Below, one piece after another: positions 17,865-25,517 of a stretch of 64,000 nucleotides of DNA (the stretch's first letter is position 1; each line of letters starts with the position of its first letter). A model generated the notes under the pieces. That model made no database searches. It was given only the letters and a program-made list of their open reading frames with translations, and was not told the origin of the DNA. Source of the stretch: Corynebacterium freiburgense (GTDB lineage: Bacteria; Actinomycetota; Actinomycetes; Mycobacteriales; Mycobacteriaceae); the NCBI RefSeq assembly GCF_030408815.1, contig NZ_CP047355.1, positions 1,116,001 to 1,180,000 on the forward strand. The letters run 5' to 3'. Both the position numbers and the translations under genes were made by a program.

Positions 17865-19232
17865 ATGATGAAACAGTCAGAGCAAGATACTGTTCAATGG
17901 TGGACTCAATGGTCCTTGATCGGTATGACAATCGCTACGGTCATTACTATTCTGGTCATTGTTTTGAACCCGCTCAATATTCCCTTGGACACTTCGGCGC
18001 AGTTTTCCGATAATGAAAATTCAATGCAAGAAATATCAGTTGATATCAATGGGTTTACATATACCCCGAATGCTATTGAGGTTCCTAATGGAACACGCCT
18101 CGTGGTAACACTAAATAATCATTCCAATATGGAGCACGATTTGCAGATTGGAAATGCGAATTCTGGTTTTGTGTCTCCTGGAAAAACAATTCGATTTGAT
18201 GCTGGCGTGATACAAGAGAATACTGAAGGCTATTGTACTGTCGCGGGGCACAGAGAACTTGGAATGGTGTTGGACATTCGTGTTTCAGATAGTTCCGAGC
18301 AAGGTCATACGCATAGAGATTTTCAGACGGATACCTCGGAAGCACAACTAGTTCCTTCGATGGCGCAACGGATGGCAGATCCAGGCGCAGATTTTACAGC
18401 GTTTGATCCAGTCCTTGCCGAAGCACCGACGGAAACTGTTCATAAAGTTCGCCTTGAAGTGTCAGAAGAAGTCCGTGAAGTAGCGCCTGGACATAGACAA
18501 AAACAGTGGTTGTTTAATGGTCAAAGTCCAGCACCAACGCTCCGTGGGCGAGTTGGTGACACCTTTGAAATCACATTGGTGAATAACGGCACCATGCCGC
18601 ATTCATTGGATTTCCACGCCGGTGAAGTAAGCCCTGACGAAGTGATGCGAGACGTTGCGCCTGGTGAAGAACTGGTGTACCGGTTTAAAGCTCGCCGTGC
18701 TGGAATTTGGATGTACCACTGCGCGACTATGCCGATGAGTGTGCACATTGCTAATGGTATGGCTGGGGCGTTGATTATTGATCCGGCTGATCTTGATCAC
18801 GTGGATCATGAGTTCATTCTCAATGGTACGGAAGTATTTTTGGGTGATGAAAACGTCGGGGTACATCCCAAACAGGTATTTGCAGGCAAATATGACCTCG
18901 CGGCGTTCAACGGTTACCCCGACCAGTATGTGCACCGTCCACTGCGCGTTCGCAGAGGTGAACGTATTCGGTTCTGGATTATGAATATCGGCCCTGATCA
19001 ACCATTGAGTTTTCATGTGGTCGGTGGTTTGTTTGACACCGTGTTTACCGAAGGAAACTATTCTGTGCGCCGTGGATTGGCAGAGGGGACGGGGGCGCAG
19101 GTGCTGCCATTGTTACCAGCACAAGGAGGGTTTGTTGAAATGGTGTTTGATGAACCAGGAACTTATACATTTGTTAATCATGCGATGACTCGCACCGAAC
19201 TCGGTCAAATGGGGATCGTCCAAGTTAGTTAG
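17865..19232 (+). CDS. nirK: Copper-containing nitrite reductase with N-terminal membrane anchor and extra cupredoxin domain
   Basis: 455 residues. Residues 13-36 form one uncleaved membrane anchor. About 55-140 is a cupredoxin domain with a full type 1 copper set: His91, Cys124, His129, Met134. About 190-455 is the two-domain NirK core: His246, Asp249, His251 (MPHSLDFH), His285-Cys286 (YHC), His294, Met299, and in domain 2 His384 (SFHVVGG) and His439 (VNHAMTR). These match the type 1 ligands, type 2 ligands and catalytic Asp/His of NirK/AniA, so the enzyme should reduce nitrite to nitric oxide outside the membrane, with the fused cupredoxin as likely electron relay. The gene follows the membrane protein by two bases and its end overlaps convergent mobA by eight. 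Confidence 0.88.
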   Translation: MMKQSEQDTVQWWTQWSLIGMTIATVITILVIVLNPLNIPLDTSAQFSDNENSMQEISVDINGFTYTPNAIEVPNGTRLVVTLNNHSNMEHDLQIGNANSGFVSPGKTIRFDAGVIQENTEGYCTVAGHRELGMVLDIRVSDSSEQGHTHRDFQTDTSEAQLVPSMAQRMADPGADFTAFDPVLAEAPTETVHKVRLEVSEEVREVAPGHRQKQWLFNGQSPAPTLRGRVGDTFEITLVNNGTMPHSLDFHAGEVSPDEVMRDVAPGEELVYRFKARRAGIWMYHCATMPMSVHIANGMAGALIIDPADLDHVDHEFILNGTEVFLGDENVGVHPKQVFAGKYDLAAFNGYPDQYVHRPLRVRRGERIRFWIMNIGPDQPLSFHVVGGLFDTVFTEGNYSVRRGLAEGTGAQVLPLLPAQGGFVEMVFDEPGTYTFVNHAMTRTELGQMGIVQVS

Positions 19233-19818
19233 ATAGTTTGTGCCATAATTTCAGTGATTCCGGAGTGTCGTAATCCTGTTCGTCTCCGGTTCCAGGCACA
19301 GTGGTCACAGTCCGAGCTGCCTGAATGAGGTGCTTCGCAGGCGTATTTGCGGCATCGGGAAGCGTGCGTAATGCCTCGAATAACGCAGCTTTATCCCATA
19401 ATGCACATAACGGCTCGAGGAACCCGTCTTGATTAGAAACCGCCGCGACGTCGGCTGTGGTTAGTGCATGCAGCAGACGTGGGAGCAGCTTGGTCGAGGC
19501 AGGGGCGTCCACGGCGATAACGAACACTCGACGTGCGGGTGATGTGCGAAGGATGTTGGCTCCTGCGGCAATACCAGCCACTGGGCCACCAAACATTGGT
19601 CTCTCACAGGTACGAAGAATATCGTGAGGCAATGGATATACATGGGGCGTGACTACCACGATTGTTGCGATTCCACAGTAGGTACGTAGGCCGTTGATAA
19701 CGTGATCGATAAAACGTGCGCCACCAATACTTAGCTGCGCTTTGTCTTTGCCGCCCATCCTTGAACTGCGGCCACCGGCAAGGATGATGACATCAACGGT
19801 TGGCGCAGAGTAAATCAT
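19225..19818 (-). CDS. mobA: Molybdenum cofactor guanylyltransferase
   Basis: About 197 residues. MobA attaches GMP to molybdopterin to make the MGD cofactor that nitrate reductase needs. The nucleotidyltransferase signature LAGGRSSRMGGKDK is near the N-terminus, and VDAPAS corresponds to the metal-binding region. The ATG at 19818 overlaps the moaC stop as ATGA, which fixes the start as MIYSAPTVDVIILAGG rather than the longer frame. It ends eight bases inside convergent nirK. It is the last gene of the moeA-moaC-mobA run. Confidence 0.92.
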   Translation of the reverse strand: MIYSAPTVDVIILAGGRSSRMGGKDKAQLSIGGARFIDHVINGLRTYCGIATIVVVTPHVYPLPHDILRTCERPMFGGPVAGIAAGANILRTSPARRVFVIAVDAPASTKLLPRLLHALTTADVAAVSNQDGFLEPLCALWDKAALFEALRTLPDAANTPAKHLIQAARTVTTVPGTGDEQDYDTPESLKLWHKLSN

Positions 19819-20291
19819 GCGTTGGTGTTTCGTGTCCATGTTCCGGAACGGCCACCTGACTTGTGTGTAATCCAGCAATGCTGAATATATGCGCTGCGGT
19901 CAACGCCTTTCACCATATCAATGACAGTCAGCGCAGCGACAGTCACAGCAGTCAGCGCTTCCATTTCCACGCCCGTGCGATCGGCTGTTCGTACTGTGCT
20001 TTCAATAGTGAGGTGGTCCGCATGAAGATCGATCGATATTTCACAACCATGGACGCCGATTGTGTGCGCCAATGGGAGGAGATCGGGTACTCGTTTTGCG
20101 GCTTGTATTCCAGCGATTCGGGCCACAGCCAATACGTCGCCTTTGGGCACCGTACCATCCTGTAATGCTTTCATTATTGTGGTCGAGCATACGATTTCGG
20201 CTTGGGCAGAGGCACTCCGTACCGTGGTGGATTTGTTCGTAATATCCACCATGTGGGCGTCGCCTTGAGTATTAAGGTGCGTGAGTTTCAT
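19815..20291 (-). CDS. moaC: Cyclic pyranopterin monophosphate synthase
   Basis: 158 residues. MoaC converts the cyclic GTP intermediate made by MoaA into cyclic pyranopterin monophosphate. Visible family features are VDITNKSTTVRSA at the start, KRVPDLLPLAHTIG in the middle and GVEMEALTAVTVAALTVIDMVK(G)VD near the end, with the conserved lysines and aspartates of the active site. The gene lies ten bases after moeA and overlaps mobA by four bases, so the three form one minus-strand operon. Confidence 0.95.
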   Translation of the reverse strand: MKLTHLNTQGDAHMVDITNKSTTVRSASAQAEIVCSTTIMKALQDGTVPKGDVLAVARIAGIQAAKRVPDLLPLAHTIGVHGCEISIDLHADHLTIESTVRTADRTGVEMEALTAVTVAALTVIDMVKGVDRSAYIQHCWITHKSGGRSGTWTRNTNA

Positions 20292-20300
20292 GCGAGGATC

Positions 20301-21497
20301 CTAAACAAGAAGTACTCGAACGGGCTGACCAATGGAAATGTTATCGGTCGCGTGTTCTACATAGACCAAGCCGTTGACGCCAGCGAGTGAGGCGACAAAA
20401 TGGCTACCTAAACCGTTTCGGTGTGAACTCCGAACATGCGGTTCGGGATTGTAGCTTACGATCGCAGGGATAAAACGATCTCGTTTGCCATTCGCTCGAA
20501 ATTCACAGTCAGCAATGGCGGTGAGCTGTGGACGTTGGTGAAACGGAAGTGGAGTTTGCCCGCTCAGTGCTTGTATCAGTGGAAGGGCAAACAGGTGAAA
20601 TGACACAAACACACTTACCGGATTACCTGGCAGGCAGAGGATTGGGATGCCATTGATCGTCCCTGCACCCTGTGGTTTACCTGGTTGTACCGCAACCCCG
20701 CTAAACCACACATCATCAGCTAACACTTCTTTGACAATATCGAACGCGCCAGCGGAAATTCCCCCGGTAGTCAGAATTAAGTCCACATTGTGCGCGGCGT
20801 CGATTGTTGCACGAAACTCTGCTGCATTGTCGCCACTTGTGGGTAAAATTTCTACCTCTGCGCCGTGAGTTTCACACAGTGCGGCGAGCATCGGGCTATT
20901 CGAGTTGGGAATTTGGCGTTCCAGCTCGTCGCCGGTAGCAAGTATCGCCACGCGTACTGGCCGGTGGATTGGTATTTCGGTATTGCCGGTAGATATTAGT
21001 GAGGCCATGGTCGCGGCGTCGATACGCGTACCTCGGGGCGTGGTGAGTTCGCCAACATGTGTATCTTCCCCGCGTGTGCGGATGTGATCGCCAGCCTTGG
21101 GGGCGGTAAAGATCGTGACTGTGTTAGGCAGCGGATTGGGGCCGCGTGGAATATCGGTATGTTCGACCGGTACTACGGCGAGGCCCGCGTGCTCAGGTAC
21201 GGGTGCGCCCGTCATAATGCGGAGTGCTCCACCGGAGGGTACTGTTGCCACTTCTGCCCCTGCCGGAACATCACCACTTACTGGAAATGTCCAGGGGCCA
21301 GTGCCTTGGCAGTCGTTAGCGTAAACAAGAAAACCATCCATAGCGGAGTTGTTAAAGGGCGGTACGGCTATTTTCGCATGTGCATTTGCAGCTAGTGTGT
21401 GGCCAAGTGATTGAGTAGTTTGCAAGGTAGTGATCGGTGTAGTTTTAGTGGCGAGATTAATTATCGCGGCATAATGATCAGAAAAACTCCGGAGCAT
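20301..21497 (-). CDS. moeA: Molybdopterin molybdenumtransferase
   Basis: About 398 residues from the ATG at 21497, preceded by GAAAGTGAA; the open frame extends to 21557 but the upstream starts lack a ribosome-binding site and would crowd divergent moaE. MoeA inserts molybdate into adenylated molybdopterin. Seen are the N-terminal VPPFNNSAMDGFLVYA stretch, GDHIRTRGEDTHVGE, the TTGGISAGAFDIVK domain shared with Mog, and CLPGNPVSVFVSF. A start at 21533 is the alternative. It heads the moeA-moaC-mobA run. Confidence 0.93.
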   Translation of the reverse strand: MLRSFSDHYAAIINLATKTTPITTLQTTQSLGHTLAANAHAKIAVPPFNNSAMDGFLVYANDCQGTGPWTFPVSGDVPAGAEVATVPSGGALRIMTGAPVPEHAGLAVVPVEHTDIPRGPNPLPNTVTIFTAPKAGDHIRTRGEDTHVGELTTPRGTRIDAATMASLISTGNTEIPIHRPVRVAILATGDELERQIPNSNSPMLAALCETHGAEVEILPTSGDNAAEFRATIDAAHNVDLILTTGGISAGAFDIVKEVLADDVWFSGVAVQPGKPQGAGTINGIPILCLPGNPVSVFVSFHLFALPLIQALSGQTPLPFHQRPQLTAIADCEFRANGKRDRFIPAIVSYNPEPHVRSSHRNGLGSHFVASLAGVNGLVYVEHATDNISIGQPVRVLLV

Positions 21498-21555
21498 TGA
21501 TGGTTCACTTTCGATTATTGTGTGCTGAGTCATTGGAGTGAGAGGCTGGGAACAC

Positions 21556-21969
21556 ATGAATTATGGTTGCATAACAAAGGATCCGATTATCGTTGCGGAA
21601 CTGTTGGCTAAAGTCGCCGATGATCGGGCGGGTGCGATCGCCACATTTGATGGGAGGGTGCGAAATCACGATAGTGGTCAAGGAGTGACGAGCTTGGAGT
21701 ACAGTGCGCACCCAGCAGCCCAACGTATTGTGCAAGAAATTGCGGATGCTGTGCAACATAAATATCAATTACATGGTGTGGCAATTGTCCACCGTATAGG
21801 ACATTTGAACATTGGCGAAACGGCTCTTGCTGTGGCTGTAAGTAGCTCGCATCGGCAGGAATCTTTTGCTGCAATTGCAGAAGCAGTCGATGAAGTGAAA
21901 CAGCAATTGCCGGTGTGGAAAAAGCAGTATTTTTCAGATGGAACATTTACATGGAGTAATTCTGCTTAA
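21556..21969 (+). CDS. moaE: Molybdopterin synthase catalytic subunit
   Basis: About 137 residues. MoaE dimers with MoaD transfer two sulfurs to cyclic pyranopterin monophosphate to give molybdopterin. Family features visible are GAIATFDGRVRNHDSGQGVTSLEY, VHRIGHLNIGETALAVAVSSSHRQESFAA and the conserved lysines in PVWKKQYFSDGTFTW. The ATG at 21556 follows GAGAGGCTGGGAACAC. It is transcribed against moaD and the two stop regions overlap by four bases, an unusual arrangement for two subunits of one enzyme. Confidence 0.94.
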   Translation: MNYGCITKDPIIVAELLAKVADDRAGAIATFDGRVRNHDSGQGVTSLEYSAHPAAQRIVQEIADAVQHKYQLHGVAIVHRIGHLNIGETALAVAVSSSHRQESFAAIAEAVDEVKQQLPVWKKQYFSDGTFTWSNSA

Positions 21970-22211
21970 CCGCCAGCAAACGGTGGCAAAATATCAAGGG
22001 TGCGAGCGTTGCTAATATCAAGGTTTTTAGTGCGCATATCATCAATAAACACTGTGCATCGTGAACGTATTTTTGCAACTTGCGGGTATGTTGTGTCGAT
22101 GATCTGCAGTGCATCGTCCAAGGTGCCGCTATCAGGAACTTCGATTGTAGATTCCCGAGTCCCTGCGGCATCTGCAGCGGCAGCGAAAAAACGAACTGTC
22201 AATAAGCGCAT
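21966..22211 (-). CDS. moaD: Molybdopterin synthase sulfur carrier subunit
   Basis: 81 residues with the ubiquitin-like fold of MoaD and the essential C-terminal Gly-Gly (PPFAGG), which is thiocarboxylated to carry sulfur to MoaE. The start MRLLTVRFFAAAADAAGTRE is typical. It lies five bases after moaA on the same strand. The activating enzyme (MoeB type) is not in this window and must be encoded elsewhere. Confidence 0.94.
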   Translation of the reverse strand: MRLLTVRFFAAAADAAGTRESTIEVPDSGTLDDALQIIDTTYPQVAKIRSRCTVFIDDMRTKNLDISNARTLDILPPFAGG

Positions 22212-22216
22212 GAGCT

Positions 22217-23284
22217 TTAACCTCCAATGGCAGACATGGTGCGTTTTGGTTGCAGAAAGCCTGGGTCGTTGATCCCGTGGCCAGCTGGTTTATTCCACAT
22301 TGTGATCGACCACGCTTGAGCTATTTCGGCATCCGAAGCGCCTGACCGCAATAACGATTTCAAGTCCGTTTCGGAGTGGCTGAATAGGCAGGATCGAATC
22401 ATGCCGTCGGAGGTCAATCGAGTTCGGTCGCAATTCCCGCAGAACGGTTGCGTTACTGCCGCAATGACACCGATGGTTCCGTTGAGTTTGGGGTCATTGG
22501 TGCTCGTGGCATGCCAAAGTTCGGCGGGTGCAGAAGTGTCGGCTGTTTCCATCGGTGACATTTTGAATCGTTTCGATAACACTTGGAGGATATCTGTTGC
22601 GGTCACCATTGTGGCAGGGTCCCAGGTTTCGCGGGGGCCAAGTGGCATGTGCTCAATAAAGCGAAGCTCTAGGTTATTGCGAAGGCAGAATTCTGTCAGC
22701 GGCACGATATCTTGTTCATTTACACCTGGCATTACCACAGTGTTGATTTTGATCGGTGTTAGTTGAAATTGTTGTGCTGCCGCAATGCCGGCTAACACAT
22801 CAGAGATACGATTTCGTCTGGTAATGCGGGTGTAGCGTTCTGGATCCAAAGAATCTAGGGAGATATTCACCCGATCAAGGCCTGCATCCGCGAGTTGAGG
22901 GGCGTGTCGGGCCAAACTTACGCCATTGGTGGTAATAGCCGTTGAAATTTTAGAACCGTCTGTGGCTCGTAAGGCGGCCGTGTGTTTAATGATTTCCGCA
23001 AGGTTTTTTCGCAACAGCGGTTCGCCCCCGGTAAACCTCACTTTTCGAATTCCTAGTTGCGTGACACTTATTTTGATGAGGCGCAGTAATTCGGTGACTG
23101 TTAAGTGTTCGGGTGTGGGAATCCAAGGTAATCCTTCGGCTGGCATGCAATAGGTGCAGCGGAGATTGCAGCGATCGGTCAGTGATACGCGTAGATCTTG
23201 CGCGACTCGTCCGTAGCGATCTCGAAGTCCTCCCGGAGTTGCAGTTTCGGTCGCGCTGGGCTGGGGCGCAGACGAGATACTCAC
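22217..23284 (-). CDS. moaA: GTP 3',8-cyclase (radical SAM)
   Basis: 355 residues, starting at a GTG. MoaA opens molybdenum cofactor synthesis by rearranging GTP with S-adenosylmethionine radical chemistry. The radical SAM cluster motif CNLRCTYC and the C-terminal cluster motif CGNCDRTRL with a following Cys (RSCLF) are intact, as is the FTGGEPLLR SAM-binding stretch. The final residues AIGG give the C-terminal Gly-Gly tail needed by the family. It is followed by moaD at five bases. Confidence 0.96.
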   Translation of the reverse strand: MSISSAPQPSATETATPGGLRDRYGRVAQDLRVSLTDRCNLRCTYCMPAEGLPWIPTPEHLTVTELLRLIKISVTQLGIRKVRFTGGEPLLRKNLAEIIKHTAALRATDGSKISTAITTNGVSLARHAPQLADAGLDRVNISLDSLDPERYTRITRRNRISDVLAGIAAAQQFQLTPIKINTVVMPGVNEQDIVPLTEFCLRNNLELRFIEHMPLGPRETWDPATMVTATDILQVLSKRFKMSPMETADTSAPAELWHATSTNDPKLNGTIGVIAAVTQPFCGNCDRTRLTSDGMIRSCLFSHSETDLKSLLRSGASDAEIAQAWSITMWNKPAGHGINDPGFLQPKRTMSAIGG

Positions 23285-23455
23285 ATGTTCAGGCTACGTG
23301 AAACTGAGGATTTTATCCAGAAAAATTCGTGGAAAATATCGGTAAGTAATTCGAAACCTGATAATCATGTTCTACTGGTGATCGTTGCAACCGTGTTTTG
23401 GTTTCCGCTGGGCATTATTGCCGCGATACAAGCAGTGGAGGTGGATAAACATTGA
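23285..23455 (+). CDS. Small single-helix protein, CD225-like fragment (uncertain)
   Basis: 56 codons from ATG 23285, immediately divergent from moaA. The C-terminal half, HVLLVIVATVFWFPLGIIAA followed by IQAVEVDKH, is one membrane segment that resembles the conserved core of CD225/dispanin-type small membrane proteins (an LATxFCCxPLGIVAI-like pattern). Those proteins normally continue into a second helix, which is missing here because of the stop at 23453-23455. No strong ribosome-binding site is seen. It may be a decayed gene or a real small membrane protein. Confidence 0.4.
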   Translation: MFRLRETEDFIQKNSWKISVSNSKPDNHVLLVIVATVFWFPLGIIAAIQAVEVDKH

Positions 23456-23502
23456 AAGGCGGGGCGGCATGCAGATGCGGCGGAGTGTGTGGTAGAGGGA
23501 CG

Positions 23503-25206
23503 CTATTTTTCGCCCGGTCCTTTGAGCTTTATTACGCGGAAGTCGCCGTTGGCTAGATGTTTACGCAGGTCCTTTTTGTCAAACTTGTCCACAGAGGTTT
23601 TATCAATGGATTCCACAAAGGTCCAATATTCTGGCAACATCCAGGCGGGGAGTTTTTCACGCAAGGTATCACGGAGCATTTCCGCGGTATCGCGATTTGC
23701 TGGCACTCCTTGGTGGAGGACAGTAACTGAAAGTGGGCGTTCGCCCCATTTATCGTCGGGGAATCCAATAACTGCTGCTTCAACTACCTGTTCGGCTTCC
23801 ATAACAAGATTTTCAAGTTGCACAGAGTAAATCCACTCGCCGCCAGAGCGGATAACGTCTTTGGCGCGGTCTTCGATGGTTAAAAATCCATCCTTGGTAA
23901 TGGATCCAACATCGCCGGTGCGCAACCATCCGTCTGCAGTGAATTTATCCGGGGCGTCGTCAACGTCTTTGCCTCTGAATATGTGTGCGGTGCCACCGTT
24001 GTGTTCAGCGGGTGATTGGTAGTAGGAAGCGGTGACCCAATTACCGCGTACTTGAATTTCTCCCTGGTTACGATCGGTTCCAGTAACATTTTCTCCGTCG
24101 CTCACTACGCGGTATTCAATGGATGCGGGGAAGCGCCCTTGGCTGATTCGATAATTCCAACGAGCCTCACCGCTAACACCGGATGGAGGCCGCGCCACAG
24201 TGCCAATCGGAGAGGTTTCGGTCATGCCCCAAATATGGATGACATCCACGCCGTAGCGTTCTTCCCAAAGTTTGATCAGGATTGGTGGGGCAGGGGAGCC
24301 GCCGACAAAGATTTCGATAAGACTCATGCGTTCCGGCGGATTACTTAAATAATGCACCATTAATGAGATCCATAATGTGGGCACACCATTAGCTACTCTT
24401 GGATGTGATTGCGCAATTATTGTCGCTAGTGATGCTGGGGAAAGGTCTCGTCCAGGGAAGACCAGCGGTGTGCCTGACATAAACGCCGCAATCGGTATGC
24501 CCCAACTTAATACGTGGTAGATGGGCACACAGCAAAGGAATGGTTCACCATGTGTAATTGCAAATGAGTCGGTGGTGCGCAGGCTCATTGAATGCAGATA
24601 AATAGAGCGGTGTGAGTAGGCAACACCTTTTGGTGCACCGGTTGTTCCAGTGGAGTATACGATGGCCGCCGCGGAGTTTTCGGGAAGTTCTGCCCACGGA
24701 TAATTGGTCGAACGGCCGTCGATAAGCGCCTCATAGGAATAACCTTTTACCGTGGCGGGAAGGGAATCGATGGCGGAGCTGAGATCCCCAATGCCGGTAA
24801 AAATAACTGCACGGACGGTAGGGCATTCAGAAATAATTCGGGAGAGTTGTTGTGCTAGTCCTGGATCGGCGACAATGACCTCGTCTTCGGCGTGATTAAT
24901 TATGTGCCGAATTTGGTCTTCCATGAGCTGTTTATTTACTGGGTTAAATACTGCGCCCATGCAAGTAACGGCGAATAGTGTTTCCAGGTGCTCTGCACAG
25001 TTATACATAAAGCTAGCTACACGCTGATCCCCGGTGATTCCGAGTTCGTCCCGCAATGCGAATGCAAGTGCGCTTGCGCGGGCGCCGATTTCGGCGAATG
25101 TCGTGGTTTCTGCACCATCTACCCCCCATGTAGTGACGGTCGTTTCGCCGTGGACGCTGGCCCCATAACGCAAAATGCGCGTTATAGACAGTGGCAGGTC
25201 GTTCAT
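23503..25206 (-). CDS. Acyl-CoA ligase (AMP-binding, FadD type)
   Basis: About 567 residues. It belongs to the adenylate-forming enzymes that activate a carboxylic acid with ATP and couple it to CoA. The phosphate-binding loop YSTGTTGAPKGVAYSHR, the HIWGMTETSP motif, GWLRTGDVGSITKDGFLTIEDRAKDVIRSGGEWI and a C-terminal lysine in DKFDKKDLRKHL are all present. The length and motifs fit medium- or long-chain fatty acid ligases; the true substrate is unknown. The start MNDLPLSITRIL at 25206 is favoured over the longer frame beginning at 25239. It stands alone between the molybdenum genes and the divergent rho. Confidence 0.85.
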   Translation of the reverse strand: MNDLPLSITRILRYGASVHGETTVTTWGVDGAETTTFAEIGARASALAFALRDELGITGDQRVASFMYNCAEHLETLFAVTCMGAVFNPVNKQLMEDQIRHIINHAEDEVIVADPGLAQQLSRIISECPTVRAVIFTGIGDLSSAIDSLPATVKGYSYEALIDGRSTNYPWAELPENSAAAIVYSTGTTGAPKGVAYSHRSIYLHSMSLRTTDSFAITHGEPFLCCVPIYHVLSWGIPIAAFMSGTPLVFPGRDLSPASLATIIAQSHPRVANGVPTLWISLMVHYLSNPPERMSLIEIFVGGSPAPPILIKLWEERYGVDVIHIWGMTETSPIGTVARPPSGVSGEARWNYRISQGRFPASIEYRVVSDGENVTGTDRNQGEIQVRGNWVTASYYQSPAEHNGGTAHIFRGKDVDDAPDKFTADGWLRTGDVGSITKDGFLTIEDRAKDVIRSGGEWIYSVQLENLVMEAEQVVEAAVIGFPDDKWGERPLSVTVLHQGVPANRDTAEMLRDTLREKLPAWMLPEYWTFVESIDKTSVDKFDKKDLRKHLANGDFRVIKLKGPGEK

Positions 25207-25517
25207 CGTGCTGAGCATGAAGACTACTTTAGCGCCCAATTAGCAATGTAGCGGGCTTTATAGGGTACACTGTTGTTGAACCGACAGGTCGCCCGTTCAA
25301 GGGGAGGTTGCGGCGCTGTATACATGCCCGTTTTCGTCATTATTTTCCCGTCTGAATGGGGCCTAATGTCCGTCGGGTTCCGTACCTACTCAATGATGAG
25401 TTTTGTGTACGTCCACCAAGATTGGCCCTTGTAGAAGAGGATTTTTTGGGGCTAACTGAATTCCACAGACGCACATCGGTTATTTGAAGTGCCGGATTGT
25501 GCTACGAAAGGACATCT
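25207..25517 (+). promoter_or_regulatory. rho promoter and long leader
   Basis: A 311-base gap between fadD and rho. A candidate -10 element TAGGGT (25261-25266, in TTTATAGGGTACACT) would start RNA near 25273 and leave a leader of roughly 245 bases before the rho GTG. The leader has C- and T-rich stretches (for example 25325-25360) and unpaired-looking runs. Long rho leaders are known to serve autoregulation by Rho in other bacteria; here that is inference. Confidence 0.45.
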
